From Laccaria trichodermophora (lineage: Eukaryota > Basidiomycota > Agaricomycetes > Agaricales > Hydnangiaceae): DNA of 64,000 nt. The notes beneath the pieces are model-generated. The model saw only the letters and a list, made by a program, of their open reading frames with translations. It was not told the origin of the DNA and made no database searches. This document shows, one piece after another, positions 10,905-22,556 of this stretch. The translations under genes and the position numbers were made by a program. Within the stretch, counting starts at the first letter, position 1, and each line of letters begins with the position of its first letter. The stretch lies in contig JACTVC010000008.1 of NCBI GenBank assembly GCA_018417955.1, positions 62,001 through 126,000 of the forward strand, written 5' to 3'.

Positions 10905-11541
10905 ATGGAAGGAACCTCCCCTCCTACTAGTTGCATCATCAGTACCATAGCCTGTCCCTCCCCAACACCCCCACCTTCAGCCAAGTATCTCCGCATGGCA
11001 CTAATCATGTTCTCGACCATCCCGCTCCATGCTTCGTCAAGGAGCAACAAGGGAGGCCGGGTGACGAGCACGCGCAACAATGCGCTGCTCGCTTGGTGAG
11101 AGGTATGTAAACCGACAACGTGCGGATTTTTTCTCCGTCTCCGGATTTTCTGGCAAAGACCAGGTTTGTGGGCCAAAGGCAGAGAGAACATCCCAGCACC
11201 GAGCGATTCGCCACTTTTCCACTTCCCTCCGCCTCTTCTCCCTCTCTCTCTACCTCAGGCGGTTCGTTTCCCATCTCGACCTCGAAACCAAGCTCATCGT
11301 TCTCAACACGTATCTCATCCAGCCTCTCGTTTCCCCCCAGCAGCACAAAACGGGGTCTGAAGCCTGTAACGACAGCTTCCCGGACGGTCATGCCCGGATG
11401 ATGACGCGCGAAGGCGTCGAAGAGTTCTGGTGAGACGACGCCAATTAGGGTGGGGAGGGATAGGGAGGGCAGGTAGAGGTAGGCTTGTGTGTATGATTGT
11501 GGGTGGTCGCCTGTTAAGGGTCGTTTTACCTGAGCCTGCAA
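10905..11541 (-). pseudogene. ABC-type ATPase fragment, frameshifted
   Basis: Three minus-strand frames together resemble the second half of an ATP-binding cassette: a Q-loop-side segment (SPELFDAFARHHPGMTVREA), then in another frame a signature-like LSPSEQRIVARAR, then in a third a Walker B strand PPLLLLDEAWSGM. The order is right for an ABC ATPase, but the frames do not join through plausible introns and there is no Walker A. It looks like a decayed C-terminal fragment, perhaps of the soluble fungal ABC ATPases without membrane domains; the subfamily is a guess. Confidence 0.65.
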
Positions 11542-12223
11542 TAGAAGGCTCAGCTTAGTTATAATGGACGTGAGGATGGAAAGGAGGGGGATTACTGAGA
11601 TAAGGCAAGTATACTAGGTTAACGAACAATATTCAAGAGAAGCCGAAGCACATCCATGCGTTCACGGAAGTTGAGAAAGAAACTGACAGAGAGCCAATTT
11701 CCTGAAAAAAAAAGTAACACGTGAAGCCCATTGTTAAGGTAAAGTTTTTTGGGGAAAACGATGAATCCACAGCGACGCCAACGAGCCACAGTCCCCAAGC
11801 TGAGATGGGACTCCCGTAGAAAAGAAGAAAATCGAAGCTTTGGCAGCGAAACAAAGGCCCAGAAAGCGGCGAACCGGATAAACATGCAAGCGACCAGCGG
11901 TAGACCCTTACACAAATTGACGTTGACGTTGAGGACTCATCCCACGAAGCCTTTTTTTTTCGAATGAGAGTCAAAGGATTAGAGAAACAGGGAAAGAAAG
12001 AAACCCTTGGAGAGAAAGATAACTTAATTACCATTTGACCCTTGTATATCCCACCTCTCGCCTTCGAAGATCTGCCAGGTTAAGGACCTATCGTCGCAAT
12101 GGTTTCGTCAGTCCTTCAATTGAGGAAAGAAACGAAAAGGCGACAATAAGCGAGAAGAGAGATAGGGGAGGTACTCAGTCGAAGTGCATGCATTACGCAT
12201 GCACAGGCTGAGATCATCGGTAC
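11542..12223. other. Intergenic, nothing recognised
   Basis: Short open frames on both strands, none with coherent composition. Immediately precedes the TIR element. Confidence 0.4.
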
Positions 12224-12244
12224 CATCATCAGGAAAACGTCCGA

Positions 12245-12460
12245 TTGAACTTTGGGCAACTTTCGCAACTTTGCAAAGTTGTAAAGTTGCGAAAGTTGCC
12301 AGAGTTCGACAACTTTGGAAAGTAAGGTACAACAACTTTCAAAGTTGCTGAACCACTTTCAAAGTTACTGAACCACTTTCCAAAGTTGAAAAACATCTTT
12401 CGGCATCACTTTGGTATCCATCTTTCACTTTGGTAGTACAACTTTGATTCACTTATTTGT
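12245..12460. repeat. Left subterminal AACTTT repeats
   Basis: At least a dozen AACTTT/ACTTTGG words, including a near-palindromic CAACTTTGCAAAGTTG, inside the left end of the TIR element. They mirror 14636-14785. Confidence 0.7.
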
Positions 12461-12501
12461 AAACTTTCGGTACTTCAGCGGGGCATATAATAAAATTCTA
12501 T

Positions 12502-13230
12502 TCAATCCGTATCAGATACAAATAAATACATGGGGATGCTATCCGCTACAAAGTCTGAACTGGCGAGTGACGACGCTGATTGGGATCGTTTCCGCTTGCG
12601 GCTGTTGTTGAGAAATGCCATGGCCACCGCGAAAATCTCAGCCCAGTGTTTCTCCTTGAGGTCCTTGGCTGATTTGAGGAACCGCGAGGCGCGCGGTTCA
12701 ATGTTCATGACCGTCTTTGCGGAGGGACCATAGTTGTCAGATGAGAAGTATTGGGCGCTTGCTGTACCGCCGCCACCACGTGTCGTAGTTCACCAGGACT
12801 TGAGTACGTGCTCAACCTGAGAGAAGGCATGTCAGGGTGTTGGGGAGGTATGATGTTGGTATAGTACTTACGGCTTGTAAGGAGAGCGGGTTTGTTGTCC
12901 GCGTCAAGCCGAGATGGCATTTCATCGCCGTACTCGATAAAACGGGCGTTCGCGAGAGGGTACACGATCAAGGAGTTCTGAAACATACCCTTCAATGTTG
13001 AGTAAGTCGATATGGTGTGGCATAAAATAGATGAGCATACCTTTTTTCTGAACTTCCCCTGCTTCCAATTCTCGCCACCAGAACGCAGAGTGCGGGGGGT
13101 CACCAGTGGTCATGAGGTACGTCTCGACATGCTCTGCAATATTGTCAGGGGTGTCGAGGTCATCGGCGTATTATTTCTTGAAGAGATCGAATGCCTCGCC
13201 GGCCGCCGTTGCAAATCCATTTCGCGAGAG
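12502..13230 (-). pseudogene. Unidentified gene remnant inside the TIR element
   Basis: A coherent protein can be followed on the minus strand: AGEAFDLFKK, a TAA, then TPDNIAEHVETYLMTTGD and AFWWRELEAGEVQKK, a 5' splice site GTATGC with acceptor TTTCAG, then a second exon with YPLANARFIEYGDEMPSRLD ending before GTAAGT, then a frame leading to NIEPRASRFLKSAKDLKEKHW and a Lys/Ser-rich tail. Stops and frame changes interrupt it. I do not recognise the family. It may be a decayed transposase or a captured host gene. Confidence 0.45.
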
Positions 13231-14635
13231 GGTAGAATCACCCTACCTAGACAGCAGCTTTTCTCAACTGAAGCTCAATGTCTCGTCGATTCGTGATCTC
13301 TCAATCGAAAGAGCCGAATTCGTTGCAGAATGGAAAGACGAAGTAACTAGAGGCGAAACGGTCAGCAAAGTCTCAGAGTAACTTTATCTGATCAAAGGTG
13401 AGTTATCATGTAGGCTGGAAAGGGAGGGTACGAACGAGACATAATCAGTTGCTTATATTTACTTGCCGCTGATGTTGGATGGAGGCGGAAAGGGTGGATC
13501 TATCTGTGTGGACCTCGTAGAATGGGAGTGTTGCTCAGTATTTATCGACTAAGGGTAGAGGGGCGTTAGTGTTCTGAGAGGAAGGGAGGGGAATACACGC
13601 GCAATGATGGGGCTGATCAACACCAGCTTGGTCGTTTGCAGCGCGTGTTGATTCCACTTTTCCGAGTTTGTAAGAGGTAACTCGCCCGAACAATCCGTAT
13701 GGGAATCGGGATGGTGGACCGTGGTGAGAAGGAAAGGGCGTGAAATTTGAACTTGAACCAAATGTCACGTGGATCTGTGATCGCGTCATTCTCGTGAGGG
13801 CCGGGCACTTCGCCTTAAGCAAAACAAGTGGGCATCACAAGAACGTCGATAACTTTCAACTCAGTATCAACTGCAAAGGTGTGTTCATTGTATCCGTTGA
13901 TCGCGGTTCTCTTCACGTGGTAGCTTATACGTTCGCTCATTCTTGCTTTATACCATAGTCATCCGATATTCAACGGCGAGGAACCATGATGGACCTGTGT
14001 TAGATGTGTGGCCTGTCAGTTCATGGTCTAAATGCACAGGTCTTGCAGGAAAGGTACGTTGGCGTTGGTCATCATCTGATGACATACCAATACTCCCCCC
14101 TCTCAGCTCCATCATCGACGGTCATCATTCCCTTGTCAAATCTCCTTTCCTTTGCGGAATGGAGACGGATCCTCTGCACGCGCCGCGCCACTCAGTTGGG
14201 CATGAATAACGCCGCTCTCACATCCGCCAAGGTCAACAACCTCTCTCACGACTTTGACCTTCCATGATTGTGCCATTGAGCTGGATCGCGCTTGACCGCG
14301 CCGCCTCAATTATGGTCCCCTTAACCAACAGCAGCGCGTTGGTGCCAACCACGGGTTTTGTAATAGTTCCGCTGGGCACTCTGTCGTTTGCGCAGCGACG
14401 CGATTTGGGAGCTATTGCGTGGGATGCTGTCCAGCCTGATGGCGAGTCTGATTGTCACAGTTGGGACATTGCCAGAGGGTTAACGAGGAAGGCGTGTGAG
14501 TCCTTCGTAGCGCTCGCAGCCTGCAACCGTTACTTACAGAATTCTTATATTTGACTTACAATAATAGAAGTACATAAGTATATAGATTGAGTATGGGGGA
14601 TAGCTATAGCCTTCTAGAATCTAATTTGTAAGATC

Positions 14636-14785
14636 TTTTCAAAGTGGCAAATTCCAAAGTAGAGCCAATTTTGAAAAGTGGTTGAAAGAGTGAAAACCAA
14701 AGTCAAAGATGCATTTCCAGAGTGAAAGTTGACCGTAAAGTTGAAATAGTTACCCAAAGTTCCTGACATCAAAGTCTAAGTTACC
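14636..14785. repeat. Right subterminal CAAAGT repeats
   Basis: CAAAGT/CCAAAGT words repeated about ten times, the reverse complement of the left array, just inside the right end of the TIR element. Confidence 0.7.
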
Positions 14786-14815
14786 AAAGTACAATTGGAC
14801 GTTTTCCTGATGATG

Positions 14816-15597
14816 ATTCCTCCTCCTCCACTCCTCCTCCTCCAATTTCCTTCCCTCCGTGACATGCCCTGTGGTCCACCTGACAGCCTGACCCCAACTC
14901 CCCGAGCTTGTTCAAGCTTGTCGTCTCAGGCCCAGATAACCGGAGGTGCAAGCACAGTGGCTCTCAATCACCGCTTACGATCTCCACCGCCGACACAAAT
15001 CTCTACCGCCACTCAACCTATGGGTTTTCCCACCATTCTCTGATTAGAATAGGTACATATCAGTAGTATTAGTATTTAAATAGGAAGAGTTCGCGAACCA
15101 GACTCCCAGTGGAAATGTCCTCGCGCAAACGCCCTTACAGACGCCATGCAATCCGCCACAGCAGCCACAGCCAGCCAAAGTCCGAAAACCCTGTGTGAAC
15201 GCCAAACCATGGTGGGACCAAAATCTGACTGGTAACATTTATCCCATCATTCACTGTTGATTCACTGTGTCCTCTATCTCATCCCTTCAACGCGATACAC
15301 AAAAAACCCCTTATTTTATGTGCACATAGAGGAGAATTTGCTGCCTCTTTCAGAGATGAAAAACGCAAGGACTGAGCAAGGGACTGAGGGAGGGATAGTG
15401 TGAATATTATCACGTGTAATTTGGACGCTGGTGCATCACAAATGCAGCCCCTTTTCTAAAACGACACTTCTCAGTTCAATACTTGATACCAACATTAATT
15501 TGATACCCTCGCCCTTCGGTCACCCACTCCTTTGATACCCCCTTCCTCTTTTCTGGACACCCTCTCACACCTCTCCATCCCCATAACCTGTATAAGA
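14816..15597. other. Intergenic, nothing recognised
   Basis: Pro/Leu-type low-complexity frames only. The last 150 bases would be the promoter of the membrane-protein gene at 15598. Confidence 0.4.
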
Positions 15598-16419
15598 ATG
15601 TCAGCTGAGGCAATGGCAGGACCAAGCACCCAACGACATGATTATCCGCCTCCACCGGCATCACGAATTCAACCACAAGCTCCAGCAAAGGGTTTAGGAA
15701 CTATGTACGTCTTCATAGGCCATAGAAATCAACTAGAAAATTTCCGACACAACTCTCACTTATAGCCCTAATGTGGTTCGAATCTCTGTTGTATGCTACG
15801 ACAACCCCGTCGACATGAATCCATTAGTCTCGCATCTCAACCCCAATGTTTCTTGGGAGGAAGTCTTCAATTATGGTGACGATCTCACACTTCATTCACC
15901 CATGGCGTTCTATGGCCAGTTTGCCTGGGTGCGTCATGGTTTCTTTCAATTAATCACCATTTTAACATCTTTCCAGTATTTTAGTGATGATATCTGCAAA
16001 AGGGTTCCCGCAACAAATACGATACCATGGTCACATGTCAAGCGGTTGCCAAGGATAACACCTACCTCTGGGTTACCAGTGCGCTGGCAAGCAAGCCTCG
16101 AACTTTTCCATATGTATCTGAATTATTTCACATATTAATCATGGTGACGTCTGGCTGTCTAGTTCGACCTGCACCATTGTCCACTATCATTCTTCTCAAC
16201 ACCACAAGAATCATATGCCTGTTGGCTATGGTGGGAGTCGCTGCTGCCATGCCGAAAAGCGACTATGGATACATCATTTTAGAAAGCATTCTAGGAGTTC
16301 TTGCTGTGCTGGTCTTCGCTCTGATCTTTGGCCATCCGTTCCAACGTCATGTCGGTTTCTGGAAGGGGTTTTGGCACAGGCTTAACCAGTGTTTAGGCCT
16401 TAACTTAGCTGGGCGTTGA
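15598..16419 (+). CDS. Small multi-pass membrane protein, unknown
   Basis: Exons 15598-15704, 15766-15928 and 16003-16419 join in frame to 228 residues. Residues 1-36 are Pro/Gln-rich and soluble; the middle (ISVVCYDNPVDMNPLVSHL, then NYGDDLTLHSP) is polar. The C-terminal half holds about three hydrophobic helices (around FHILIMVTSGCLV, LLNTTRIICLLAMVGVAAAM and YIILESILGVLAVLVFALIFG) and a basic tail. I do not recognise the family. The third exon start is the weakest point: the chosen acceptor is CAAAAG, and a nearer acceptor would give a shorter, truncated frame. Confidence 0.5.
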
Positions 16420-17377
16420 GTTACATAACCTACTACTATGACTATGTACCATTCATTTTAACTTATCACATTACTACAATTCTTGTCCCCACGTTGCACT
16501 GCATATCGAGTGGATTGCGAGCTCCGATTGGGCCTGCTTCTTGGCTACTTTACTTTTGTTTTGTGAGGATGCGTCATTTTCTACCAATGGGGTGGCGGAA
16601 CGTGGATCCTGAACATTGGCTGGGGAGAGGTGTCCAAAAAAATAGTGACTTGACCTATTTTTGTAGCCCGAGCATCAGTCAATCGTCTGTCCTGTCTGTG
16701 CGAACTCTAGTGCGTCATATTTCATCTTATGCATCGCTTCTTCATCAGCGAGGGAACCTTTTTTTTTTCTCCTTCCAAGACTCCAAACAAACTTCATGAG
16801 AAAGAAGGAAATTTATAAGGCTTTTGTTGGCGAAAGCGGAAAGCCGCTTTCTACGAGCTTTATGCAATTCCACCTGAATGAGTTTTTTTATTGTTTTTCT
16901 ACATCACAATTTATTGATTCAACACCGTTGACAGTTTGTGAAACTCACCGCTTTTCACATATGTTCCTCCATGCAAAGACTTGCATGCAGAGCATCTTCA
17001 ACTGTTATTTGAAAGTTTGTGAGTTCTCAGTTAATACATAGGTGATTTTTGAGATGCTGGGACCATGGGACAAAAAAACATCCAATGTAGTTGGAAAACA
17101 TACCTTATATAGTAGGAGGGGTCAACTACATCCACGAGAAAAAATAGGGCGTCCGCCACCCCCTTGTTTTCAACGATGTATTCTACAGTAAGTACGTATA
17201 CATATACACATTACGAAGTACAGGACACGTGCAGGCTTTAAGAAGGTTCGTATTATTGAATTTAAAGGCTAAAATCTATAGTGCAACTACATTGAATATA
17301 TAACCACTACATACGGGCATAGCTACATCCTAGGGCTAAGGTGAAAGGAGAAAGAAAAAGAATTGCGAGAAACACTG
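16420..17377. other. Intergenic, nothing recognised
   Basis: AT-rich, with short unsupported frames. The final ~40 bases are purine-rich and face a pyrimidine-rich stretch beyond the hairpin, so the foldback may extend imperfectly to about 17290-17590. Confidence 0.4.
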
Positions 17378-17472
17378 AGCGCTATATATCCGAGGCACTT
17401 TAGGGCCGCTTTTGATTCAGGGTCTAGCCCTGAATCAAAAGCGGCCCTAAAGTGCCTCGGATATATAGCGCT
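17378..17472. repeat. Perfect 45-bp-arm hairpin
   Basis: Arms 17378-17422 and 17428-17472 are exact reverse complements separated by the 5-base loop TCTAG. The arm starts AGCGCTATATATCCGAGG and ends TTGATTCAGGG. Flanking sequence (purine-rich left, pyrimidine-rich right, CTACAT words on both sides) suggests a longer imperfect foldback around it. Candidates are a very young miniature inverted-repeat element, a small-RNA precursor or a replication-derived palindrome. Confidence 0.85.
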
Positions 17473-17958
17473 TCGTCTCTCGTTTGTCTTTTCTTTTCTT
17501 CTCTCACTCCATTCCCTTCGAATGTTTAGATGTAATGAAAATGTAGTCTATGTATGCCGTAGTTACGTCTTGTACATAATTACTTACCTGTAGAATAGTT
17601 CGTTAATGTAAAAGGATATGTCGTCACGAGTCTCTCCTTCTTGGTTTATTACAATGCTAGTCATTGTTCCTGATTAGTATAGCCACGGACTTCTTGTGAT
17701 GCGCAGCACCTGACATCCGTTAGGCTCATTGAAGATAGTCGGTCAAACGTCAGCCAGATAGCTCGCCTGCGAAATATGAATGGGTGGTCGTACTACCGCT
17801 GGATTTTATCGCTTGCGGATAGAACAGACGTTACATAGTGTCAAATACACACCGGCGCATACCGATGAAGATAAGTACCCCGTGACGCCGACTTCTATGC
17901 CTCCTCGTCTCACGAAATCAAGCACCTAATTCCACAATCCCCCATCCCAACTTTCCAT
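17473..17958. other. Intergenic, nothing recognised
   Basis: Right flank of the hairpin and left flank of the LINE tail; no gene supported. Confidence 0.4.
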
Positions 17959-18660
17959 ATGAACCACTATACGTTTTATCAAGAAAGAGACGGATGGATT
18001 GAGAGTAATATTGGTGATTTCATAGAGGTCTCAATGGCGCACGAGGTTTCTACGAAACTTGGGATTGGCAACAAATATCGGATGTCTACGTGGGCTCATG
18101 AGCAATCCTCGCCACCGGATTTCTCATATCTCAGAGCGACATCAGGTCATTCGGTTGCTGTGCAGCTATACGCGAGATCCGGTCAGCTCCCAACCGCCGA
18201 TATTCTTGTAGAACGGGGCAAGCTATCAAGTGAGAGGTGTAGGCTCGGATGCGATGATATTGAAGACATGCATCACATCTTCGTGAATTGCAGGGTCTAT
18301 GAAGAGTGGAGGGATGAAGCACGGACAAGTGTGGCGGAATGGACAAGGGAAAAGCTTGACGCTGTTGAGGTCGAGGAGGTTGTCAAGGAAAGCCTCCTCC
18401 GCACAGCTAAGTCGCTCTTCGTTGATGATCCAGTGGTATGGCCGCTACAGAAGACTCTTTTCTATTTAGGTCAGCTACTGAAGATAGACCCTCTCATCGG
18501 TCTAGGTGGCGTTAAACTCGGAGAAGTCTTCAGGAGACGGCTCAAATCAGACATAGTCAACTTCTGGCATATGACATGTATTCGTCCGGCGGGGAGAATT
18601 TTCGGAGACTTCCAGAGGAGGATGGCAGTACTGAATGATGGAGACAAGAAAACTTTGTGA
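17959..18660 (+). mobile_element. LINE (non-LTR) retrotransposon ORF2 C-terminal remnant
   Basis: A 233-residue open frame resembling the end of fungal LINE polyproteins, downstream of the reverse transcriptase: the stretch SVAVQLYARSGQLPTA, then a zinc-binding cluster C-x3-C-x6-HH-x4-C (CRLGCDDIEDMHHIFVNC) and YEEWRDEA. That CCHC-type tail is typical of LINE C-termini. No RT, endonuclease or poly-A tail is present nearby, so this is a 5'-truncated or decayed insertion. Reading is open to a TGA. Confidence 0.65.
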
Positions 18661-18783
18661 TCCGGCATTTGTAACGAAACACGGTCCATCGAGGATGACT
18701 CGTTAGTTACCCTTAATCTTTCGTAGATGTAGAGCTGCAACCGATGAAAAAGACGGTTGTAAGGGAAGGAGAGAAAGCCTGGG

Positions 18784-19488
18784 TAAGGTTGGCGGGAGCT
18801 CCACGGCAGGATTCGCTTTTGTAATTCGAAGTTCTCGTGATAAGCCCTAGGGTAGGGTTACATTTCCCTCCAATTCTCTCCCACATATACCTGCCGTGGA
18901 GCTCCCGCCAACGCCTAACTCGATAAATTTGTTGAATATAAAAATAATCATAAAATCCACCCCCAACCTTGCCCCAAAATGAAAAAAATGAGAAATTTGA
19001 CATGTCTAGATCAGCAATCTACTGTCTTCACTAATCCTGCTGAAGATTGTCGAATACTTGTTGATCAAATCATCATTTGTTTTTTCTCTTCCCCCACGTA
19101 TTTTTTATTCTGCATATCTTACAGAACATTTTTCTATTTTTGGAAATGGATCAGTAATAATATACATGAAGAATAAAATACATATGGCATGTGCAAAACA
19201 ACACAGAAGAAAGGGAGAAAATATAGAGAAGGAAATTAGGGTTAGGGCTGAAAAAGAACTATGTCCAAAACAACTTAAATAAATTTCACGGAATGAAAAA
19301 AATACGCGGAGGCTGAGGAAGATACACAGGGCGACGAAGGATGCACATCAATGTTTTATACTTGTGCACACTAAACAGCTGGGTATCAATGACAGAATAT
19401 TATATATCAATGCATTTGTGTATTTGGTGAATGGAAGAATTGAGTTGGTCGGAAATCAAAATCCTGCCGTGGAGTTCCCGCCAACGCT
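18784..19488. mobile_element. 705-bp TIR element with duplicated target, hAT-like MITE
   Basis: Ends are about 27-bp inverted repeats (left TAAGGTTGGCGGGAGC..., right as complement TAGCGTTGGCGGGAAC...), with three or four differences. Both sides carry AGCCTGGG (18776-18783 and 19489-19496), which fits the 8-bp duplication of hAT transposons; one base is shared with the TIR, so 7 bp is possible. Copy A reads straight through this point (GCCTGGGCTCGG), an empty site. An extra right-type end sits inside at 18890-18917, so a shorter 138-bp element may be nested. The interior is AT-rich with no transposase. Confidence 0.8.
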
Positions 19489-19727
19489 AGCCTGGGCTCG
19501 GAGATGGGAGGAGATGAACAGGCAACCTGAAGCTAAAGCTCAGCGGAAGGCTGAGCGCAATGCCTCTCTTAAAAACCTTCTGCCACGGGCACTGGGCATC
19601 TTCAGGTTCGATCGAAATTTTTTGTCCGGTGCAAAGTCCACCACCGAGTCTTCGCTGTGCGAGCGTGACTCTATGGACAATCAAAGATCTGTGCGTAAGC
19701 CGTCCATTATCACGTATGTAATTACAA
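19489..19727 (+). pseudogene. Truncated copy of the last exon of the 4813-6129 gene
   Basis: Matches 5918-6152: AEAKAQRKAERNASLKNLLP and FLSGAKSTTES are conserved. It has lost all upstream exons, is entered from the MITE and runs into the 2.34 kb insert. The copy A stop has shifted, so no product is likely. Confidence 0.75.
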
Positions 19728-22063
19728 GCTTTAGACCCGCACCTACGGCGCGGCACTCGCTAACGCTCGGCCGTGCCTCTGGTGCTGGTCACAGCTTGCC
19801 AGGGGCACGCCCCCTGGACCCCCTGGTACACATGTTTAATCCCAGTTTTGGTACACATTTTTTATCCCAGTTCATGTTTAAGCCCACTTCTGGTACACAT
19901 ATTTAATCCCACTTTTGGTACAAATAGTTAGACTTACAGTGCTTTGCAAAAAGGTTGACACTAATGTGAGTTGTGGGAAAAAGAAAAGAACATCTGATCT
20001 CAGATTAGGGTCAGTGTGTTTTCTTGCCCTACAACATGTTCCAAAACCTATTCCAATCGATGCCTCCTGAAAATGTGTTCTGAAAAGCCCTTGTACGATA
20101 GAATAATATGTAAAAATGCTTCCCCAGCCACCAAACCACCCTCACCAATTTTTGATGCCCTGGATCACATGGGTTAGACTCAACAAAGCCAACATCTACT
20201 TGTTGCATGTAAGTCCCAAAGAAAAAAATGAGAAAAAAAACGAAAAATGTGGGATCAATGTCTCATCTTTAAATCCCTTGATATCTTGTGGAATGGCATC
20301 TCAGGAGGAGCTGGGAGGAGGCAAAATGGTACTAACTCTAACCTGAGGTCAGGTGTTCTTTTCTTTCCCACAACTCACATTAGTGTCAACCTTTTTGCAA
20401 AGTGCTGTAAACCTGGACTTATACTACAGCACTCGCTTTGCTCAGTCATGCCTTGCCAGAGGCAAGCTGTCCCCCCAGCACACATGTTTGTTTCCAGTTC
20501 TGGTACACATCTCTAATCCCTGTTTTGATACTTACACTTTATTTCACTTCATTTGAATTTTCATTCAAAGATACACTTTAACCTGCAGTGGCACTGATTT
20601 GCACTTGGCCAGCTTGCCAGAGGCAAGCCCTTGGAATATCTGATACAAATTTAACAGTTGTGGTGTACATGTTGCTCAAAGTTACACTTTCTGCACCTAT
20701 GGTGTGGACCCCCAGTACACATGTTTAATTCCAGTTTTGGTACACATCTTTATCCCAGTTCCAGTGCACATGTTTAATCACACTTCTGGTACACATATTC
20801 AACCCCCATTTTCTCTATCTCAGATCTAGTGTATATCTTTCATCTGAATCATCAATGTTCAATGTTAGGCTTAGATGTGGACACAGCACTCACTTCGCTT
20901 GGCCATGCCTGCCAGAGGCAAGCTGTCACCCAGTACATATGTTTATTCCAGTTCCAGTGCACATTTTCGATCTATGTTTTTTTTTCTTTTTGGTGGAGCT
21001 ATGTAGCATACAACAGTTAACAGTGTTATCCTTGTATGCAAGCATTAAGGACAGGGGATTGCACCCTGTTGGAAGAATGCTGACTCACCCTGAGGAAATG
21101 TGGTTAGGCATGCTCACACTGGAGCAGTGTGGGACTCAGAGCAGCTGCATTGCATAAAGGTAGCAGTTCCAGCCCAGAGGCCACCCTGCTCTCATACCCA
21201 CTAAAACCCCAGCTTCTGGTACTTACATCTTATTAAATTTGAAAAATTTAAATTATGCTCTGACCTGCACCTATGATTTGGCACTCACTGCACTTGGCCA
21301 GCTTGCCAAAGGGAAGACCCTTGGACTATCTCATAAAAATCTGATAGCTGTGGTGTACATGTTTCTCAAAGTTATACTAATCCCTGTTTTGGTACTTATA
21401 CTTAATTTAAATTTTTTAAAATACACTTTAACCTGCAGCAACACTGGCTGCACTTGGCCAGCTTGTCAGGGCAAGCTCCCTGGACCTCCCAGTGCATATT
21501 TTCAATCCCAGTTCTGACACACATTTTATCTTAATCACCAAAGTTAAACTGCCCTCATTCAAATTTTTATTCTAATCCAAATCATCAAAGTTACATTTAG
21601 ATCCACACCCATATAGTCCTACATTTTGTACTGTAACTGCAGTCAGCAGTACAAAGCTGGCCATAATTTTTGATTTTCAACCCTTGGCTATGGCTTACAC
21701 AGTACCATACCATGCACCATAAATTACAGTTCAGTAGGCCACTGATGAAAGTCTGTTGAGCAACTAAAATCCACCTGAAATTTAATCAGCATAGATCTCA
21801 AAGTAGGAGAAATATACACTACCAATGAAATGGGGGGTAAAAAATAGTACAGAAAAAGTGAAATTGAGGCTGCTCAGAGAGGTGTGACCACAAAAACACT
21901 CACAAAAGATTAATGCAGTACTATACAATATTTTACTATAACAGAATGTGGTTGGGAGCTACCAACACAAAGTTCTGTGGTTGTGATCACACCGTGTGAC
22001 ATTCCCGGGAAACGCCGCTGACGCGGCTCAGTAAAAGACAAAGAGGCTGCTTACATGATCTAT
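19723..22063. repeat. 2.34 kb repeat-rich insertion
   Basis: Bounded by TATGTAAT at 19715-19722 and 22064-22071, a possible 8-bp target duplication; copy A has no equivalent. The interior is made of degenerate, scattered words: TGGTACACATGTTTAATCCCAG, GCCAGAGGCAAGC and CACTTGGCCAGCTTGCCA recur many times. No terminal inverted repeats and no coding region are evident. About 30 bases right of the second TATGTAAT are also unmatched, so the right edge is approximate. Confidence 0.6.
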
Positions 22064-22556
22064 TATGTAATAACTGTCAACCGTCCTCTCTTTATATATT
22101 AGATGCCATAGTATAGCACACAAGCCGTTCTGGCAAGAAATACATGGGCCCTTCGAGCCCCAATTATTAGTAGAGGTAGACGTATACTTCAGAGCAGTCT
22201 CAATGTCGCCAGTTATAACAATGTCCGCACCGCTCGATGGAAAACACACCTCCTCACATCCAGCATCAGTCCCCAATGCCCGATTCACCGCCTACCCCCG
22301 CGCCTCCTCTATTCTCTTCACAAGTACTCGGAGTACAACAACTCTTGAAGCCTTCACTCCGCCGCCCGTCCTCTGTGCGGGGGGTCTGCAGTTCGTACAC
22401 TCCCACCATGCCGGTCGTGAACCGCTGACTACCATCATTCAGATATGCCACCCTCGGAACGCACGGCGAATCACCGGCACGCAGACACTTCCCAAGGCAA
22501 ACTTGAGATTGGACCAAACTTCCAAGCCCAGTCATAGAAGCTGCCTGTCTTCGCCC

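Larger units (their letters stand above)
12224..14815. mobile_element. 2.6 kb terminal-inverted-repeat element
   Basis: The ends are inverted copies: 12224 onward begins CATCATCAGGAAAACGTCC and the complement of the sequence ending at 14815 begins identically, matching for about 32 bases with two mismatches. Inside each end lies 150-220 bp rich in ACTTTG/AACTTT, in mirrored orientation: subterminal repeats of the kind transposases bind. I find no convincing target duplication and no transposase with a catalytic triad, so it is probably non-autonomous or decayed. Confidence 0.65.

Noticed and set aside
16416..17041. Two adjacent plus-strand frames of 127 and 81 codons
   Set aside because: No motif, poor composition, no splice-linked continuation from the gene at 15598.
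20116..21517. Several short frames inside the 2.34 kb insert
   Set aside because: They read through scattered repeat words and change frame at every copy.
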